Shown: piece after piece, positions 8,420-17,816 of the stretch
Position numbering within the stretch: the stretch's first letter is position 1
Layout of the letters: each line of letters starts with the position of its first letter
Source of the DNA: 0-14-3-00-62-12 sp034440555
Lineage (GTDB): Bacteria > Pseudomonadota > Gammaproteobacteria > Xanthomonadales > Ahniellaceae
Reading direction: 5' to 3'
Assembly: GCA_034440555.1 (NCBI GenBank)
Contig: JAWXCG010000295.1
Location: forward strand, 5,873 to 69,872
Length of the DNA: 64,000 bases
Notes under the pieces: generated by a model
Databases searched by the model: none
The model's input: only the letters and a program-made list of their open reading frames with translations
Told to the model about the DNA's origin: nothing
Program-made: the position numbers and the translations under genes

Positions 8420-8495
8420 CCGTGATCCTTTGCAGTTGGTTTGACCGCCTTGCCGATGCCGTGGGTCGATGCAGACCCAGAGCACAAGTTTGGCA

Positions 8496-9116
8496 CTAAT
8501 CGCGGCCGGCGGACTTGTGCTGTGCGAGGTGGTGCAACACCGTGTGTAGTCGATCGGTCATGCGCTCAAGCGTGAACAGATCAGCATCGTTGATCAGGAC
8601 ATCGCTGGCGATCAGCAATCGCTCACGCCGCCCGGCCTGCGCCGCCAGCATGGCGCGAGCCAATGCCATGCTCGCCGAATCGCGCTGCATCAGCCGTCGC
8701 ACCTGCGTTTCTTCGTCAACATCAATGGCGACGATACGATCGACCCAGTGATAGTGGCCCGACTCGATCAGCAACGGAATCGCGATTGCGGCGTAAGCGC
8801 ACAAAGCGGAACTGGCGCGTTCACGCAGGATTTCGCGCACGCGCGGATGCAGAATGGCCTCGAGTTTCAAGCGCGCATCGACATCATTGAACACGCGTTC
8901 GCGCAACAGGCGACGTCGCAGTGCGCCTTCGGAATCGATCACTTCGGGACCAAACACTCCGACGATCTCCGCCAACGCTGGCTGACCTGGCGCGACCAGC
9001 TCGCGCGAAACAACGTCCGCATCGACAACCACGGCACCATGCACGGCGAGGCGTTCGCACACTGCCGATTTTCCGGATGCGATACCGCCGGTAAGTGCAA
9101 CCACGAAGTCGGCCAT
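8496..9116 (-). CDS. coaE: dephospho-CoA kinase
   Basis: A 206-residue P-loop kinase for the last step of coenzyme A synthesis, phosphorylating the 3'-hydroxyl of dephospho-CoA. The P-loop GGIASGKS is at 10-17, followed by VVDADVVSREL (substrate region) and the IPLLIESGHYHWVDRIVAIDVDEETQVRRLMQRD lid and base region. The start at 9116 is 11 bases after the pilD stop, so the genes form the usual pilD-coaE pair. A longer upstream reading overlaps pilD and is rejected. The pilB and pilC genes that normally precede this pair are absent here. Confidence 0.95.
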   Translation of the reverse strand: MADFVVALTGGIASGKSAVCERLAVHGAVVVDADVVSRELVAPGQPALAEIVGVFGPEVIDSEGALRRRLLRERVFNDVDARLKLEAILHPRVREILRERASSALCAYAAIAIPLLIESGHYHWVDRIVAIDVDEETQVRRLMQRDSASMALARAMLAAQAGRRERLLIASDVLINDADLFTLERMTDRLHTVLHHLAQHKSAGRD

Positions 9117-9127
9117 GGTCGGCTCGG

Positions 9128-9982
9128 TCAGCTCATACCAAGCAAACGGAAGTAGGCATCTGCAATCTCCGTTCCGAAAACAAACTGTACCCAACCGGCC
9201 ACTGCCAGGAACGGCCCGAACGGAATTTGCGTCTGACTGTCCTTGTTGCCCAGCACGAGATACAGCCCGCCAATCGCAGCACCACCCAACGACGACATCA
9301 GCACGATCGGCAGCAATCCCTGCCAACCGCAAAACGCGCCAAGCGCAGCAAGCAACTTGAAATCACCATAGCCCATGCCCTCCTTGCCGGTCAGCAGCTT
9401 GAACCCCCAAAACACGCTCCACAACGAAAGATAGCCAACGGCAGCGCCGACAATCGCCGTGGCGGGGTCCACATACAAACCATAGACCGAAACGATCAAT
9501 CCCAACCACAGCAGCGGCAACGTAAACTGATCAGGCAGCAGCGTGGTACGAAAGTCGATACCCGAGGCCGCAATCAGCATCCAGGTCAGGATCAGGCCGA
9601 CAATGGCATCGGCACCGATGCCGAATTTCCAGACAATCAAGTACGAGGCGACGCCGGTAAGGGCCTCGATGATCGGGTACTGCATCGAAATTGGCGCCTT
9701 GCACGCCCGGCAGCGTCCGCGCAGCGCGAGCCAGGACAGTAGAGGCACATTCTCGTACCAACTCAAATCATGTCCGCATTTCGGGCAGTGCGAACCCTTC
9801 AGCACGATACCGGGTGGCACCGCGTCTTCGGGCTGAGGCAGCTCAAGAATCTCGCGTGCATCGCGCTTCCAGCCAAACTCAAGCCGCGGCGGCAAGCGCA
9901 GAATCACCACATTGAGAAAGCTGCCAACCAGCAGACCCAGTCCGAGCGCAGCCCATGGTGCCAATTCCATCAACTCTTGCAT
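9128..9982 (-). CDS. pilD: type IV prepilin leader peptidase / N-methyltransferase
   Basis: A 284-residue inner-membrane aspartic protease that cleaves and N-methylates type IV prepilins and type II secretion pseudopilins. The N-terminal methylase domain carries the two cysteine pairs (CPKCGHDL and CRACKAPIS) flanking the cytoplasmic loop. The catalytic aspartates sit in SGIDFRTTLLPD and in GMGYGDFKLLAALG. About seven membrane helices are evident. The ATG at 9982 has GGAG 6 bases upstream, and another ATG four codons earlier is possible. Pilus genes are not adjacent, so its substrates are encoded elsewhere. Confidence 0.95.
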   Translation of the reverse strand: MQELMELAPWAALGLGLLVGSFLNVVILRLPPRLEFGWKRDAREILELPQPEDAVPPGIVLKGSHCPKCGHDLSWYENVPLLSWLALRGRCRACKAPISMQYPIIEALTGVASYLIVWKFGIGADAIVGLILTWMLIAASGIDFRTTLLPDQFTLPLLWLGLIVSVYGLYVDPATAIVGAAVGYLSLWSVFWGFKLLTGKEGMGYGDFKLLAALGAFCGWQGLLPIVLMSSLGGAAIGGLYLVLGNKDSQTQIPFGPFLAVAGWVQFVFGTEIADAYFRLLGMS

Positions 9983-10210
9983 GCCGATCTCCATGGGCGC
10001 TGAAGCACATCGTCTTTCATCGTCCGACCCGATACTAGTGCGGTGTTGGACCCTATGCGACACATAAAATCGCGTCCTCGACCCCGTGGCTTAGTTGCGA
10101 ATCTTGCCAGGGCCACCAGCCTTGGCGGCAATTCGCGCCTCGCCACGGCGCCGAACCCATCCATTTTATTTGCGCCGCATAGTGTGCAACACCACACCAG
10201 TCGGTCGAGT

Positions 10211-11158
10211 TCAGCCGGCAAAGCGGTCGGTGGCAGCAACCAGTGCTGAGCGCGTGCCCGGCTCGAAAGCAGAATGCCCGGCATCGGCGACGAAAATCAG
10301 CTCGGACCCCGGCACTGCGCGTTGCAACTCCCAGGCGTTGGTCGGCGGACACAGGAGATCGTAGCGTCCGTGCACGATCACCAGGGGAATGCCGCGAAGA
10401 CGATGCGCATCGCGCAACAGCTGGCCATCGATTTCAAAGAAGCCGCCGTTGACGAAGTAATGACATTCGATGCGCGCCACGGCCTCTGACACAGCGTCGG
10501 ATCCGAAGCTGGCGGCAAATTCCGGGTTCGGGCGCAGATACGATGTACGCCCTTCCCAAAGTGCCCAGGCACGCGCCGCGCGCATGCGCAGTTCGCGATC
10601 CGGGTCGTTTAGTTGTCGATGGTAGGCGCTGATCATGTCGGCGCGCTCGCCGGCTGGAATGGGTGCAATGAAGTCCTGCCAATATTCCGGCCAGATCATG
10701 CTCAACCCGAGCTGGTACATCCACTCCAGCTCAAAACGGCGCATTAGATACACGCCGCGCAACACCAGTTCGCTGACGCGCTCAGGGTGCGTCTGGGCAT
10801 AGGCGAGCCCGAGTGTCGAGCCCCAGGAGCCGCCGAACACCTGCCAGCGCGCAATTTTCAGGTGCGCGCGCAGTCGCTCGAGGTCGGCAACGAGGTCCCA
10901 GGTCGTATTTTCGGCAGTATCCGCGAACGGCGTAGAGCGGCCAGCGCCGCGCTGGTCAAACAGCACGATGCGATAGTGAGCGGGGTCAAAGAATCGCCGA
11001 TGCTCAGGTCCGCAACCGGCACCCGGTCCGCCGTGCAGAAACACTACCGGCTTGCCATCGGGATTGCCGCATTGCTCAAAATATAAAGTGTGTCGTTCTG
11101 ACACCGCAAGCGTGCCCGTGACATAGGGTTCGATCGCGGGATAGAGGTCGCGCAGCAT
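10211..11158 (-). CDS. pip: proline iminopeptidase
   Basis: A 315-residue alpha/beta hydrolase (family S33) that removes N-terminal proline from peptides. It shows the oxyanion region HGGPGAGCGPEHRRFFDP, the nucleophile elbow GGSWGSTLGLAYAQ (catalytic Ser), GRYDLLCPP (catalytic Asp) and the final histidine in DAGHSAFEPGTR. The start at 11158 (MLRDLYPAIEP) fits the family. The same frame extends further upstream, but there it is translating the tRNA-Pro gene in antisense-free read-through and is not protein-coding. The tRNA lies 46 bp upstream on the same strand, so both may share a transcript. Confidence 0.95.
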   Translation of the reverse strand: MLRDLYPAIEPYVTGTLAVSERHTLYFEQCGNPDGKPVVFLHGGPGAGCGPEHRRFFDPAHYRIVLFDQRGAGRSTPFADTAENTTWDLVADLERLRAHLKIARWQVFGGSWGSTLGLAYAQTHPERVSELVLRGVYLMRRFELEWMYQLGLSMIWPEYWQDFIAPIPAGERADMISAYHRQLNDPDRELRMRAARAWALWEGRTSYLRPNPEFAASFGSDAVSEAVARIECHYFVNGGFFEIDGQLLRDAHRLRGIPLVIVHGRYDLLCPPTNAWELQRAVPGSELIFVADAGHSAFEPGTRSALVAATDRFAG

Positions 11159-11204
11159 GGGGACATGCACCTGCCGCGTTCGGGCCTGAACGGAATACGT
11201 CGAT

Positions 11205-11282
<78 letters not shown>

Positions 11283-11301
11283 CATTCGACGAAGGGCGCG
11301 G

Positions 11302-11330
11302 ATTGTGACCGCACTGGGGTCAATAAACAA
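11302..11330 (-). promoter_or_regulatory. candidate sigma-70 promoter for tRNA-Pro
   Basis: On the minus strand TTGTTT (11330-11325) and CACAAT (11307-11302) are separated by exactly 17 bases, with the tRNA beginning 20 bases after the -10 box. This spacing fits a housekeeping promoter serving the tRNA and possibly pip. It is a sequence match only. Confidence 0.55.
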
Positions 11331-11537
11331 GGCGCAGCCGTCAAGACAGCTGCAGCGCTTGCCGTCGCTCACCTGCGAGGCCTGCGCGTCCGACCAAGAT
11401 CGGGCACCTTACGCGGTGCGCGCCAACACCGGCTGAATTTTCCTGCCGCCGAACTTTGCAATTGCTGGCCGCGTCAATCCCGCCTTCGCTAAAGGCGTCA
11501 TGCATTAATAATGTGATCGGATTGCGCCGGATTTTAT

Positions 11538-11607
11538 CCCGCCTGCTCGGCGCCCGAAGGGGCGAGTGGTCGGACTACGCAATCCTTTGGGCAACAACGC
11601 AGGCGGG
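11538..11607. other. candidate structured RNA between hda and tRNA-Pro
   Basis: A 70-bp segment closed by a perfect 9-bp inverted pair, CCCGCCTGC (11538-11546) and GCAGGCGGG (11599-11607). Inside is a second hairpin, CTCGGCGCCC/GGGCGAG, around a short loop. On the minus strand it lies 64 bases after the hda stop and could be a terminator or processed 3' RNA, and the minus-strand inner loop reads CCCTTCGGGC (UUCG-like). I recognise no known RNA family. The remainder of 11282-11671 shows nothing else. Confidence 0.35.
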
Positions 11608-11671
11608 TTAAAACTCCAGCAAGACTGTCACGTTCAAAACAGGCGCAATATTTCTGCGCGACGCCTGAAGG

Positions 11672-12376
11672 TCAGCGCGGCGTCTCCCGATCGAATAAAC
11701 CACGAATGAAGGGCACCGTGATACGGCGTCTCTGCGCCAGGCTCTCACTGTCGAGTTGATCGACGAGATCGAGCATGGCGCCCAGATTGCGCGGGAAGCG
11801 ACGAAAAAGAAATTCCAGAACGTCGTCCGCCAACTGAAATCCGCGCTGCTGAGCGCGATCAACCAACACTTTGCGCGCCGCAACGTCGTCCAGCGGCCGT
11901 ATCGGCAACTGCACCAGACTGCATAGCCGCGAGACCAGATCCGGCAGCGCGATGCCGATGCGCGCCGGCACATTGCGCGCCGCAAATATGATGCGCCCGC
12001 GGCTATCGCGCACGCGATTGAACAGATCGAACAGTACGATTTCAAGCGGGCGCTGGCCCGCCAGAATGTCGACTTCATCGACGCAGATCAACGGCGCCTG
12101 GGTGACTGCGAGGATCATCATTTCGGCCTGCGCGCCGAGTTGCGCCAACGGCAGATAAATCGCCCCCGGAGTATCGGTGACCGCCGCGCTGAGCAGATGG
12201 GTCTTGCCGCTACTCTCCGGACCGGACAGAAACAGACTCTCGGTTGCCGGACCATGCGCAAGCTGGGTAACAGCAGCGATGACAGCGGCATTTTCACCCG
12301 CGACAAACGCATCAAAGCGCCGCGGTGATGGGAAACGCAGGCGCAACGGCAACTGCGACGCCGGAGTATCGGTCAC
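11672..12376 (-). CDS. hda: DnaA regulatory inactivator Hda
   Basis: A 234-residue AAA+ protein related to DnaA domain III. Hda acts with the DNA-loaded sliding clamp to stimulate ATP hydrolysis by DnaA and so limits re-initiation. The N-terminus has a clamp-binding-like segment (SQLPLRLRF, 7-15), then the P-loop GPESSGKT (52-59), the Walker B LICVDEVDIL and an arginine-finger region near RIIFAARNVPARI. The start overlaps the perM stop by 4 bases (ATGA), so the two are translationally coupled. Confidence 0.93.
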   Translation of the reverse strand: MTDTPASQLPLRLRFPSPRRFDAFVAGENAAVIAAVTQLAHGPATESLFLSGPESSGKTHLLSAAVTDTPGAIYLPLAQLGAQAEMMILAVTQAPLICVDEVDILAGQRPLEIVLFDLFNRVRDSRGRIIFAARNVPARIGIALPDLVSRLCSLVQLPIRPLDDVAARKVLVDRAQQRGFQLADDVLEFLFRRFPRNLGAMLDLVDQLDSESLAQRRRITVPFIRGLFDRETPR

Positions 12377-13530
12377 GCTAGCGGATCCGAACTCGGTGTC
12401 GTGGGCGCTGCCACCACACCAATTTCGCCGTCTACCGGCACGAGCAACCCATCAGCGACCGATGTGCCCGCTGCTGGCACCGCTCCATACATGGTGCTGG
12501 CCAAATAGCGTTGGTGCGCATGACGCAGCACCACCATCACCACTGCGGCAACGGGCAGCGCCAGCAGCACGCCAAAGAAACCGAACAACTGGCCGCCTGC
12601 CATGACCGAGAAGATCACTGCGACCGGGTGCAAACCGATCTTGTCGCCGACCAGCCAGGGCGTCAGAAAAAAACTCTCTACAATTTGACCGACGGTGAAC
12701 ACCGCTGCCACAAGGGCTACGTTGATCCAGGGATCGCCAGGACTGACTAAAGCCGAAATCACACCGGCGCCAATACCGACCGCCGCGCCAAGGTACGGTA
12801 CGAAACTGAGCAGGCCGGCGATGAATCCGATCAACAGGCCAAATTGCACTCCGGATAGGGTGAGCCCGACAGCATAAAGCGCACCGAGCACGATCATCAC
12901 CGACAATTGCCCGCGCAGAAAACTGCCGAGCACCTGATTCGACTCGCGCGCGAGCTGGCTGATGGTCGGTTCCAGCTGCCTGGGCAGCAAGTGTTGAACG
13001 CGCAATACCAACACATCCCAGTCGCGCATGAAGTAGAAGGTGATGACCGGAATCAACAGCAGATTGGCAACAATGCCGAGCACCGCTGCGCTGGATTTAC
13101 CCACCCCGGCAAATACCTTGGGCAACAGTTTGCCGATGTCCTGCAGGTGGGCGCGGGCGGTATCCAGCAACGAGCTGAAATCCACGCGGCTCAGGTCAAG
13201 ATTGAGATCCCGACGCGCCCACGGCGTGAGCACGGTGTTGTACCAGCCACCCAGTTTTTCCAGCTGCTCGGGAAAGCCACTGGCCTGGCGAATGATTTCC
13301 GGGATGAGCAGGGCCAGCACGCCCGCGACCGCCAGCGTCATCGCGGAGAACACAATGACTACGGATGTAGTGCGCGAAAAGCGGCGATCCAACCAATCAA
13401 CGACGGGGTCGCCAAGATAGGCAAGCAGCAGCGCCAGCGCAAACGGTGTCAATGCCGGCGCCAGCAGATAGAACAGGCAACCGATTGCCACGACTGCCGC
13501 CAACCACTGCCATTTATGTTCTCGAGTCAT
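12373..13530 (-). CDS. AI-2E family (PerM-type) transporter
   Basis: A 385-residue inner-membrane protein of the AI-2 exporter/PerM superfamily with about eight membrane helices. It has paired N-terminal helices, a soluble region (about 100-165), and a C-terminal bundle including FYFMRDWDVLVLRVQHLLPR, the family mark GQLSVMIVLGALYAVGL and SFVPYLGAAVGIGAGV. The substrate is unknown in this branch. The start at 13530 (MTREHKWQW) is preferred over a longer reading that overlaps the pgsA-like gene. The proline- and serine-rich C-terminal tail is unusual but has no recognised domain. Confidence 0.88.
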   Translation of the reverse strand: MTREHKWQWLAAVVAIGCLFYLLAPALTPFALALLLAYLGDPVVDWLDRRFSRTTSVVIVFSAMTLAVAGVLALLIPEIIRQASGFPEQLEKLGGWYNTVLTPWARRDLNLDLSRVDFSSLLDTARAHLQDIGKLLPKVFAGVGKSSAAVLGIVANLLLIPVITFYFMRDWDVLVLRVQHLLPRQLEPTISQLARESNQVLGSFLRGQLSVMIVLGALYAVGLTLSGVQFGLLIGFIAGLLSFVPYLGAAVGIGAGVISALVSPGDPWINVALVAAVFTVGQIVESFFLTPWLVGDKIGLHPVAVIFSVMAGGQLFGFFGVLLALPVAAVVMVVLRHAHQRYLASTMYGAVPAAGTSVADGLLVPVDGEIGVVAAPTTPSSDPLA

Positions 13531-13540
13531 AAAGCGTTCC

Positions 13541-14095
13541 TCATGGGCGCGCGCCAAAACGGAGATACGCACGACGGGCCCAGATGACGATGTAGTGGAT
13601 TCCACTAAGAGTGGTCAACCCAACGGCGATCCAGAAAAGCATTTTTTCGAGTTCTGGTAGCTGCAATTGCCAAGCGCTATTGGCGATGATCAGCAGGGCG
13701 AGCGCAATTTGCGCAGCGGTGCTGGCCTTGCCCAGCCAGCTGGGCTCGGGTCGCAACTTTTCGATCAACCGGTTGTAGAACCACGCGCCAACCACGATCA
13801 CCAGATCGCGCGCCAGCACCAGTATCAGCCACCACATCGGCAAACGCCCGATCAGCACGAGCGCCAAAAAAATACCAAATAGAAGCAGCTTGTCGGCCAA
13901 GCCATCCAAGCCGGCGCCGAGGCGGCTCTGCCAATGAAAGCGCTTGGCCAGCGAGCCGTCCAGCAGGTCTGAGAGGCCGGCCAGCAACGCTACCCAGAAT
14001 GCCCAGAGCCATCTGCCATCGAGAATCAGCCAGACCACCGGAAACGTCGCCGCCCCGCGTGCAACGGAGATCGCGTTGGGTAGATACCGCCACAT
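13541..14095 (-). CDS. CDP-alcohol phosphatidyltransferase (PgsA-like)
   Basis: A 184-residue membrane enzyme of the CDP-alcohol phosphotransferase family, which makes phospholipid head groups. The signature is present as LDGSLAKRFHWQSRLGAGLD followed by GLADK, containing the metal-binding aspartates; the usual AR is AK here. About five membrane helices surround it. The substrate is probably glycerol 3-phosphate (phosphatidylglycerophosphate synthase-like), but this is not certain. Its ATG shares one base with the stop of the DUF2066 gene (TGATG). Confidence 0.88.
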   Translation of the reverse strand: MWRYLPNAISVARGAATFPVVWLILDGRWLWAFWVALLAGLSDLLDGSLAKRFHWQSRLGAGLDGLADKLLLFGIFLALVLIGRLPMWWLILVLARDLVIVVGAWFYNRLIEKLRPEPSWLGKASTAAQIALALLIIANSAWQLQLPELEKMLFWIAVGLTTLSGIHYIVIWARRAYLRFGARP

Positions 14096-15141
14096 CAGCG
14101 AACCAGGCGCAGCGCAAACAGATCTGCTTGGGCTGCACCGGGCTCCAAATTGAGCACGCCGTCCTGCGCCATCAACTGGCGAAGGCGCAGCATCCCGATG
14201 TCAACCTGCAGCGACAGCAGCACCCGACCGCCTTGCGCGGCCGCAGGGGCGACATCGCGCACCACGGATAATTTATCCAGGTAACCGATCACCGCAGCGT
14301 AATCCGCTGCCGAGCGCAAATCCTCCACCCAGACCTGGATTGCACCCAGTGCCGGGCCGCCGTTATCGATGGCATGGCGTCGCGCAATACGGTCGACGGC
14401 GCCGTTTATGGCTTGGGCCAGCACGCCAGCGGCGAGCGTGTCGCGCGCTTCCCAACTCTCAAACTCGCGCCCATCAATCAGCGTATAGCGTGCTGTCCAG
14501 CCCGATGCGGCTTTCTGCAGTCGCGCCACCAACACCACATGAGCGTTGTAGCGCTGACTGGCGCCGATAATGGTCGCTGGCGGCGCTTCCCACAGAGTCA
14601 CTGGATTGACACGATTGAGATCGGCACCGTCCATTCGTGGAAACTGCACAGGCAGACCGCGTTTTTCAGCGGTCTCCAGCAACGCCCCCAACGCGGACTG
14701 TTGAAAGGCACTGGCGATTTGCTTGGTTCCATTGTTGTCGATCACCAACCAGACCAAAACCGTTGGACGCTCGCGCGCCCACAGCGGGCGCCCCAGTTCG
14801 CGTATCGCCGTCTCAATACCGAGCGGATCAAATTCGGCTTCAAGCAACAATCTGACTTGAACGGCGCCATCGGCCGCGGTGTGCGCTGATTCTCGATACG
14901 AGTAATGGCGGGCCAGCCCAGCAGCGCGGCTCAACATTGGGGCAAGCGCCGGTTCCTGCGCCAGGCGCGCATCTCCGGAAGCCTTGATCAACACATTGCG
15001 CAGCGCAGCGCGCAACCCGGATTCGCGATCCTTGTCGCTCTGCGATGCGACTTCGGCGGTACTGGTGTAAATTTCAACATCGGCAGCGCGCGCCAGCGCG
15101 CAGCAGACCAACCCCATCGAGACAATCAGTAACCAGCGCAT
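14095..15141 (-). CDS. DUF2066 domain exported protein
   Basis: A 348-residue protein with a clear signal peptide (MRWLLIVSMGLVCCALARA, 1-20) followed by the DUF2066 region, where DVEIYTSTAEVASQSDKDRE leads into a helical segment. DUF2066 proteins are conserved next to purM and hda in Xanthomonadales and have no settled function. It heads the minus-strand operon DUF2066-pgsA-like-perM-hda, with all members overlapping or nearly so. The first in-frame Met before a hydrophobic stretch (15141) gives the best signal peptide. Confidence 0.85.
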   Translation of the reverse strand: MRWLLIVSMGLVCCALARAADVEIYTSTAEVASQSDKDRESGLRAALRNVLIKASGDARLAQEPALAPMLSRAAGLARHYSYRESAHTAADGAVQVRLLLEAEFDPLGIETAIRELGRPLWARERPTVLVWLVIDNNGTKQIASAFQQSALGALLETAEKRGLPVQFPRMDGADLNRVNPVTLWEAPPATIIGASQRYNAHVVLVARLQKAASGWTARYTLIDGREFESWEARDTLAAGVLAQAINGAVDRIARRHAIDNGGPALGAIQVWVEDLRSAADYAAVIGYLDKLSVVRDVAPAAAQGGRVLLSLQVDIGMLRLRQLMAQDGVLNLEPGAAQADLFALRLVR

Positions 15142-15335
15142 ACCCGTCGTTCCGGATTCAGTGAGTTGGCATGATAGCGGCCGGCAACGCGCAACAACGC
15201 CCCAGTTGCACACAGCGCAGGCAATCGTTTCCAGGAAACGCCGAACCGGTCAGGCCATAGAGCCGCATCGCATTCGCCCGGCCCTTGCGCGCCAGCACAT
15301 TTGCGCCTGCGCGGGTGCCGGTTGTGACCGTCGGT

Positions 15336-15722
15336 TCAGAGTGTTCCCAACTGCCCCGAAAGCAAGAGCGCGGCATGCGCGAGCTCGAACAGGAAGATCA
15401 ACATATAGCTGCGGTCCAGTACTGGCTGATCGATCACCCATACCAGTATGCGCGCAGCCGCTCCGCCCAGCCAGAGACAACCCAGCGCTGCGAACGCTAC
15501 CGGGTGTTGACTCCATAAAACGAATGCGGAGAGCCCGATCATGAAGCCACCGAAGCCTATTCTCAGTTCGGCACGACCGCGCGCGCCGCGCAGCTCAAAC
15601 GAGACCGCGTTGGCGATACGACGCGGGCGCCAAAGCGCCAGCAAGCCAAACAGCAGGCTGGTGATCGCCGCGAGGTTCTGACCCAACAACTGCAGCGACA
15701 CACTCACGGCGTCAGCGCCCAT
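15336..15722 (-). CDS. small membrane protein, DUF4345-like
   Basis: A 128-residue protein with about four membrane segments (around 5-25, 50-68, 72-90 and 103-122), starting MGADAVSVSLQLLGQ and ending in a helix rich in leucine and alanine. The layout, with short basic loops such as WRPRRIANAVSFELRG, resembles DUF4345 proteins, but the match is by impression only. The ribosome-binding site is weak, and the frame remains open well upstream without a better start. It lies between the DUF2066 gene and the divergent purM. Confidence 0.6.
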   Translation of the reverse strand: MGADAVSVSLQLLGQNLAAITSLLFGLLALWRPRRIANAVSFELRGARGRAELRIGFGGFMIGLSAFVLWSQHPVAFAALGCLWLGGAAARILVWVIDQPVLDRSYMLIFLFELAHAALLLSGQLGTL

Positions 15723-15987
15723 GGATACGAAGATACGGATCCTGAAACTCCGACTGGCATGGCACGCCGTCGCACATTTGCACGCAGAGAATTTCGCATC
15801 GACGACCCTCCTCGACAGAACGCGGAGCTTAGCTGCGCGGCAGTGTAGCCGCCATCGAGATCGCCAGTAAAAGTGATCCAGTGCGCAGACTGCAACGATC
15901 CGTCGTCTGCGCTTTTCCCGAACTCTGGTGCTGCGCAGGTCAATCGCGCTGGTATCCTGCCCGCCCCTGTGATTCGCGCCGCGCACC

Positions 15988-17079
15988 ATGACCGCAACCC
16001 ATCCCACCGCCGCCGCGGCTCCAACAAGCGAATCGTCATCGGCGACTTTGGCTCCGGCCGGACTGACCTATCGCGATGCGGGCGTTGACATCGACGCAGG
16101 AGAGGCCGTGGTCGAACGCATAAAACCTTTGGTTGCACGCACCTTCCGCAAAGAGGTGATGAGCGGCCTGGGTGGCTTTGGTGCACTTTTCGAACTCGCC
16201 GGCCGCTATCGCGAGCCGGTGCTGGTGTCGGGCACCGATGGCGTTGGCACCAAGCTGAAACTGGCGCAAACCCTGGGTCGACATGACAGCATCGGCATCG
16301 ATCTGGTCGGCATGTGCGTCAACGATGTGTTGGTTCAAGGTGCCGAACCGTTGTTCTTTCTCGATTATTTCGCGACCGGCAAACTCGATGTCGATACCAC
16401 GGTGGCAGTGATTGGCGGTATCGCCCATGGTTGCGAACAGGCTGGCTGCGCGCTGATCGGGGGCGAGACCGCCGAAATGCCGGACATGTATGCGCCCGGA
16501 GAATACGATCTGGCAGGGTTTGCGGTTGGCGCAGTGGAAAAATCGCAATTGCTTGACGGTAGCAAGGTGCGGGCTGGTGATGTGATTCTTGGCGTCGCCG
16601 CCAGCGGCCCTCATTCGAACGGCTACTCGTTGATCCGCAAGGTCATCAGCGTCAGCGGCGCCGACCTCGCCCAGAGATTCGGCGAAGGCACGCTCGGCGA
16701 TGTGCTGATGTCGCCAACTACAATCTATGTCAAGCCGGTATTGGATCTGCTCAAGCGCTTCGATGTACATGCAATGGCGCACATCACCGGCGGCGGCCTC
16801 AAGGAAAACATCATCCGCGTCGTGCCGGATGCGCTAGGGCTTGCGATCGACGCCAGCGCGATCAAGCTGCCGCCTGTGTTCGAGTGGCTGCAGCGCACCG
16901 GCAACATCGCCGACTCCGAGATGTGGCGCACGTTCAACTGCGGTATCGGTTTTACCCTGCTCATCGATCGCACCGACGTTGCCACGATCCGCGATGCGCT
17001 GGCCGTGCATGGACTCGCCAGTTGTGAGATCGGCCAAGTCGAACCTGTGCATGGCGACGAGCGTGTCCGCATCGGTTGA
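15988..17079 (+). CDS. purM: phosphoribosylformylglycinamidine cyclo-ligase (AIR synthetase)
   Basis: A 363-residue enzyme that closes the imidazole ring in step five of purine synthesis, using ATP. After a 24-residue low-complexity Ala/Thr/Ser N-terminus come LTYRDAGVDIDAG, SGTDGVGTKLKLA (ATP-site residues), GMCVNDVLVQGAEPLFFLDY, GCALIGGETAEMPDMY and GPHSNGYSLIRKV, all hallmarks of PurM. purN overlaps its end by 29 bases, forming the usual purMN pair. Confidence 0.97.
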   Translation: MTATHPTAAAAPTSESSSATLAPAGLTYRDAGVDIDAGEAVVERIKPLVARTFRKEVMSGLGGFGALFELAGRYREPVLVSGTDGVGTKLKLAQTLGRHDSIGIDLVGMCVNDVLVQGAEPLFFLDYFATGKLDVDTTVAVIGGIAHGCEQAGCALIGGETAEMPDMYAPGEYDLAGFAVGAVEKSQLLDGSKVRAGDVILGVAASGPHSNGYSLIRKVISVSGADLAQRFGEGTLGDVLMSPTTIYVKPVLDLLKRFDVHAMAHITGGGLKENIIRVVPDALGLAIDASAIKLPPVFEWLQRTGNIADSEMWRTFNCGIGFTLLIDRTDVATIRDALAVHGLASCEIGQVEPVHGDERVRIG

Positions 17080-17737
17080 AGCTTCGGCGCGGCGTACCGG
17101 CTTGCGCGTCGCGGTATTGGCGTCCGGGCGCGGATCGAATCTCGCCGCGATTTTGCGCGCCTGCGCCGAAGGCGAGCTCAACGCCGAAGTCGTCGGCGTC
17201 TTCAGCGACAAGGCCAAAGCCGGCGCGATTGCGCTGGCGCAGCACGCCGGCGTACCGACGTTGGTGTTGAACCCTGCAGCTTTTGGCGCTCGCCAGGAGT
17301 GCGACCAAGCCCTGTTCAGGGAAGTAGATGCGGTGCGTCCCGACCTGATTGTCTGTGCCGGATTCATGCGCATACTTTCAAGCGAGGCGGTGGCGCCACG
17401 CACCCAGCGCTTGATCAATATTCATCCGTCTCTATTGCCTCGCTACGCGGGGCTGCATACTCATCAAAGGGTGCTCGATGCCGGTGACGTCGAGCATGGC
17501 GCCAGCGTACATTTTGTAATTCCTGCGCTGGATGCGGGCCCGGTAATCGCGCAGGCGCGAATTCCTGTGGTATCCGGCGATAGCGCTGAGTCGCTGGCAA
17601 AGCGGCTGCTTCCGGTCGAGCACGGTCTGATGATTGCAAGTATCGCGCTGTTCTGCGCACATCGGGTCCGGCACAGCGAGGGCCGCGTGTTGATTGACGA
17701 CGTGGCGCAATCACGGCCGCGACAAATAGTTCCGTAA
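17051..17737 (+). CDS. purN: phosphoribosylglycinamide formyltransferase (GAR transformylase)
   Basis: A 228-residue folate-dependent enzyme that formylates GAR in purine synthesis. It has the N-terminal phosphate loop VLASGRGSNLAAIL, AGFMRILS, the catalytic region INIHPSLLPRYAGLHTHQRVLDAG (Asn and His) and GASVHFVIPALDAGPVIAQ with the catalytic Asp. I use the ATG at 17051, which overlaps the end of purM in another frame. A GTG four codons later (17063) is a possible alternative and would match the usual family length slightly better. Confidence 0.93.
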   Translation: MATSVSASVEASARRTGLRVAVLASGRGSNLAAILRACAEGELNAEVVGVFSDKAKAGAIALAQHAGVPTLVLNPAAFGARQECDQALFREVDAVRPDLIVCAGFMRILSSEAVAPRTQRLINIHPSLLPRYAGLHTHQRVLDAGDVEHGASVHFVIPALDAGPVIAQARIPVVSGDSAESLAKRLLPVEHGLMIASIALFCAHRVRHSEGRVLIDDVAQSRPRQIVP

Positions 17738-17816
17738 TTTTCCAATGGGGTTTGGTCGCCGCTCAGTTAACGCCGACTAAGCTTCAACATCCAATCCGAT
17801 CGCCGACGGGAACCAC

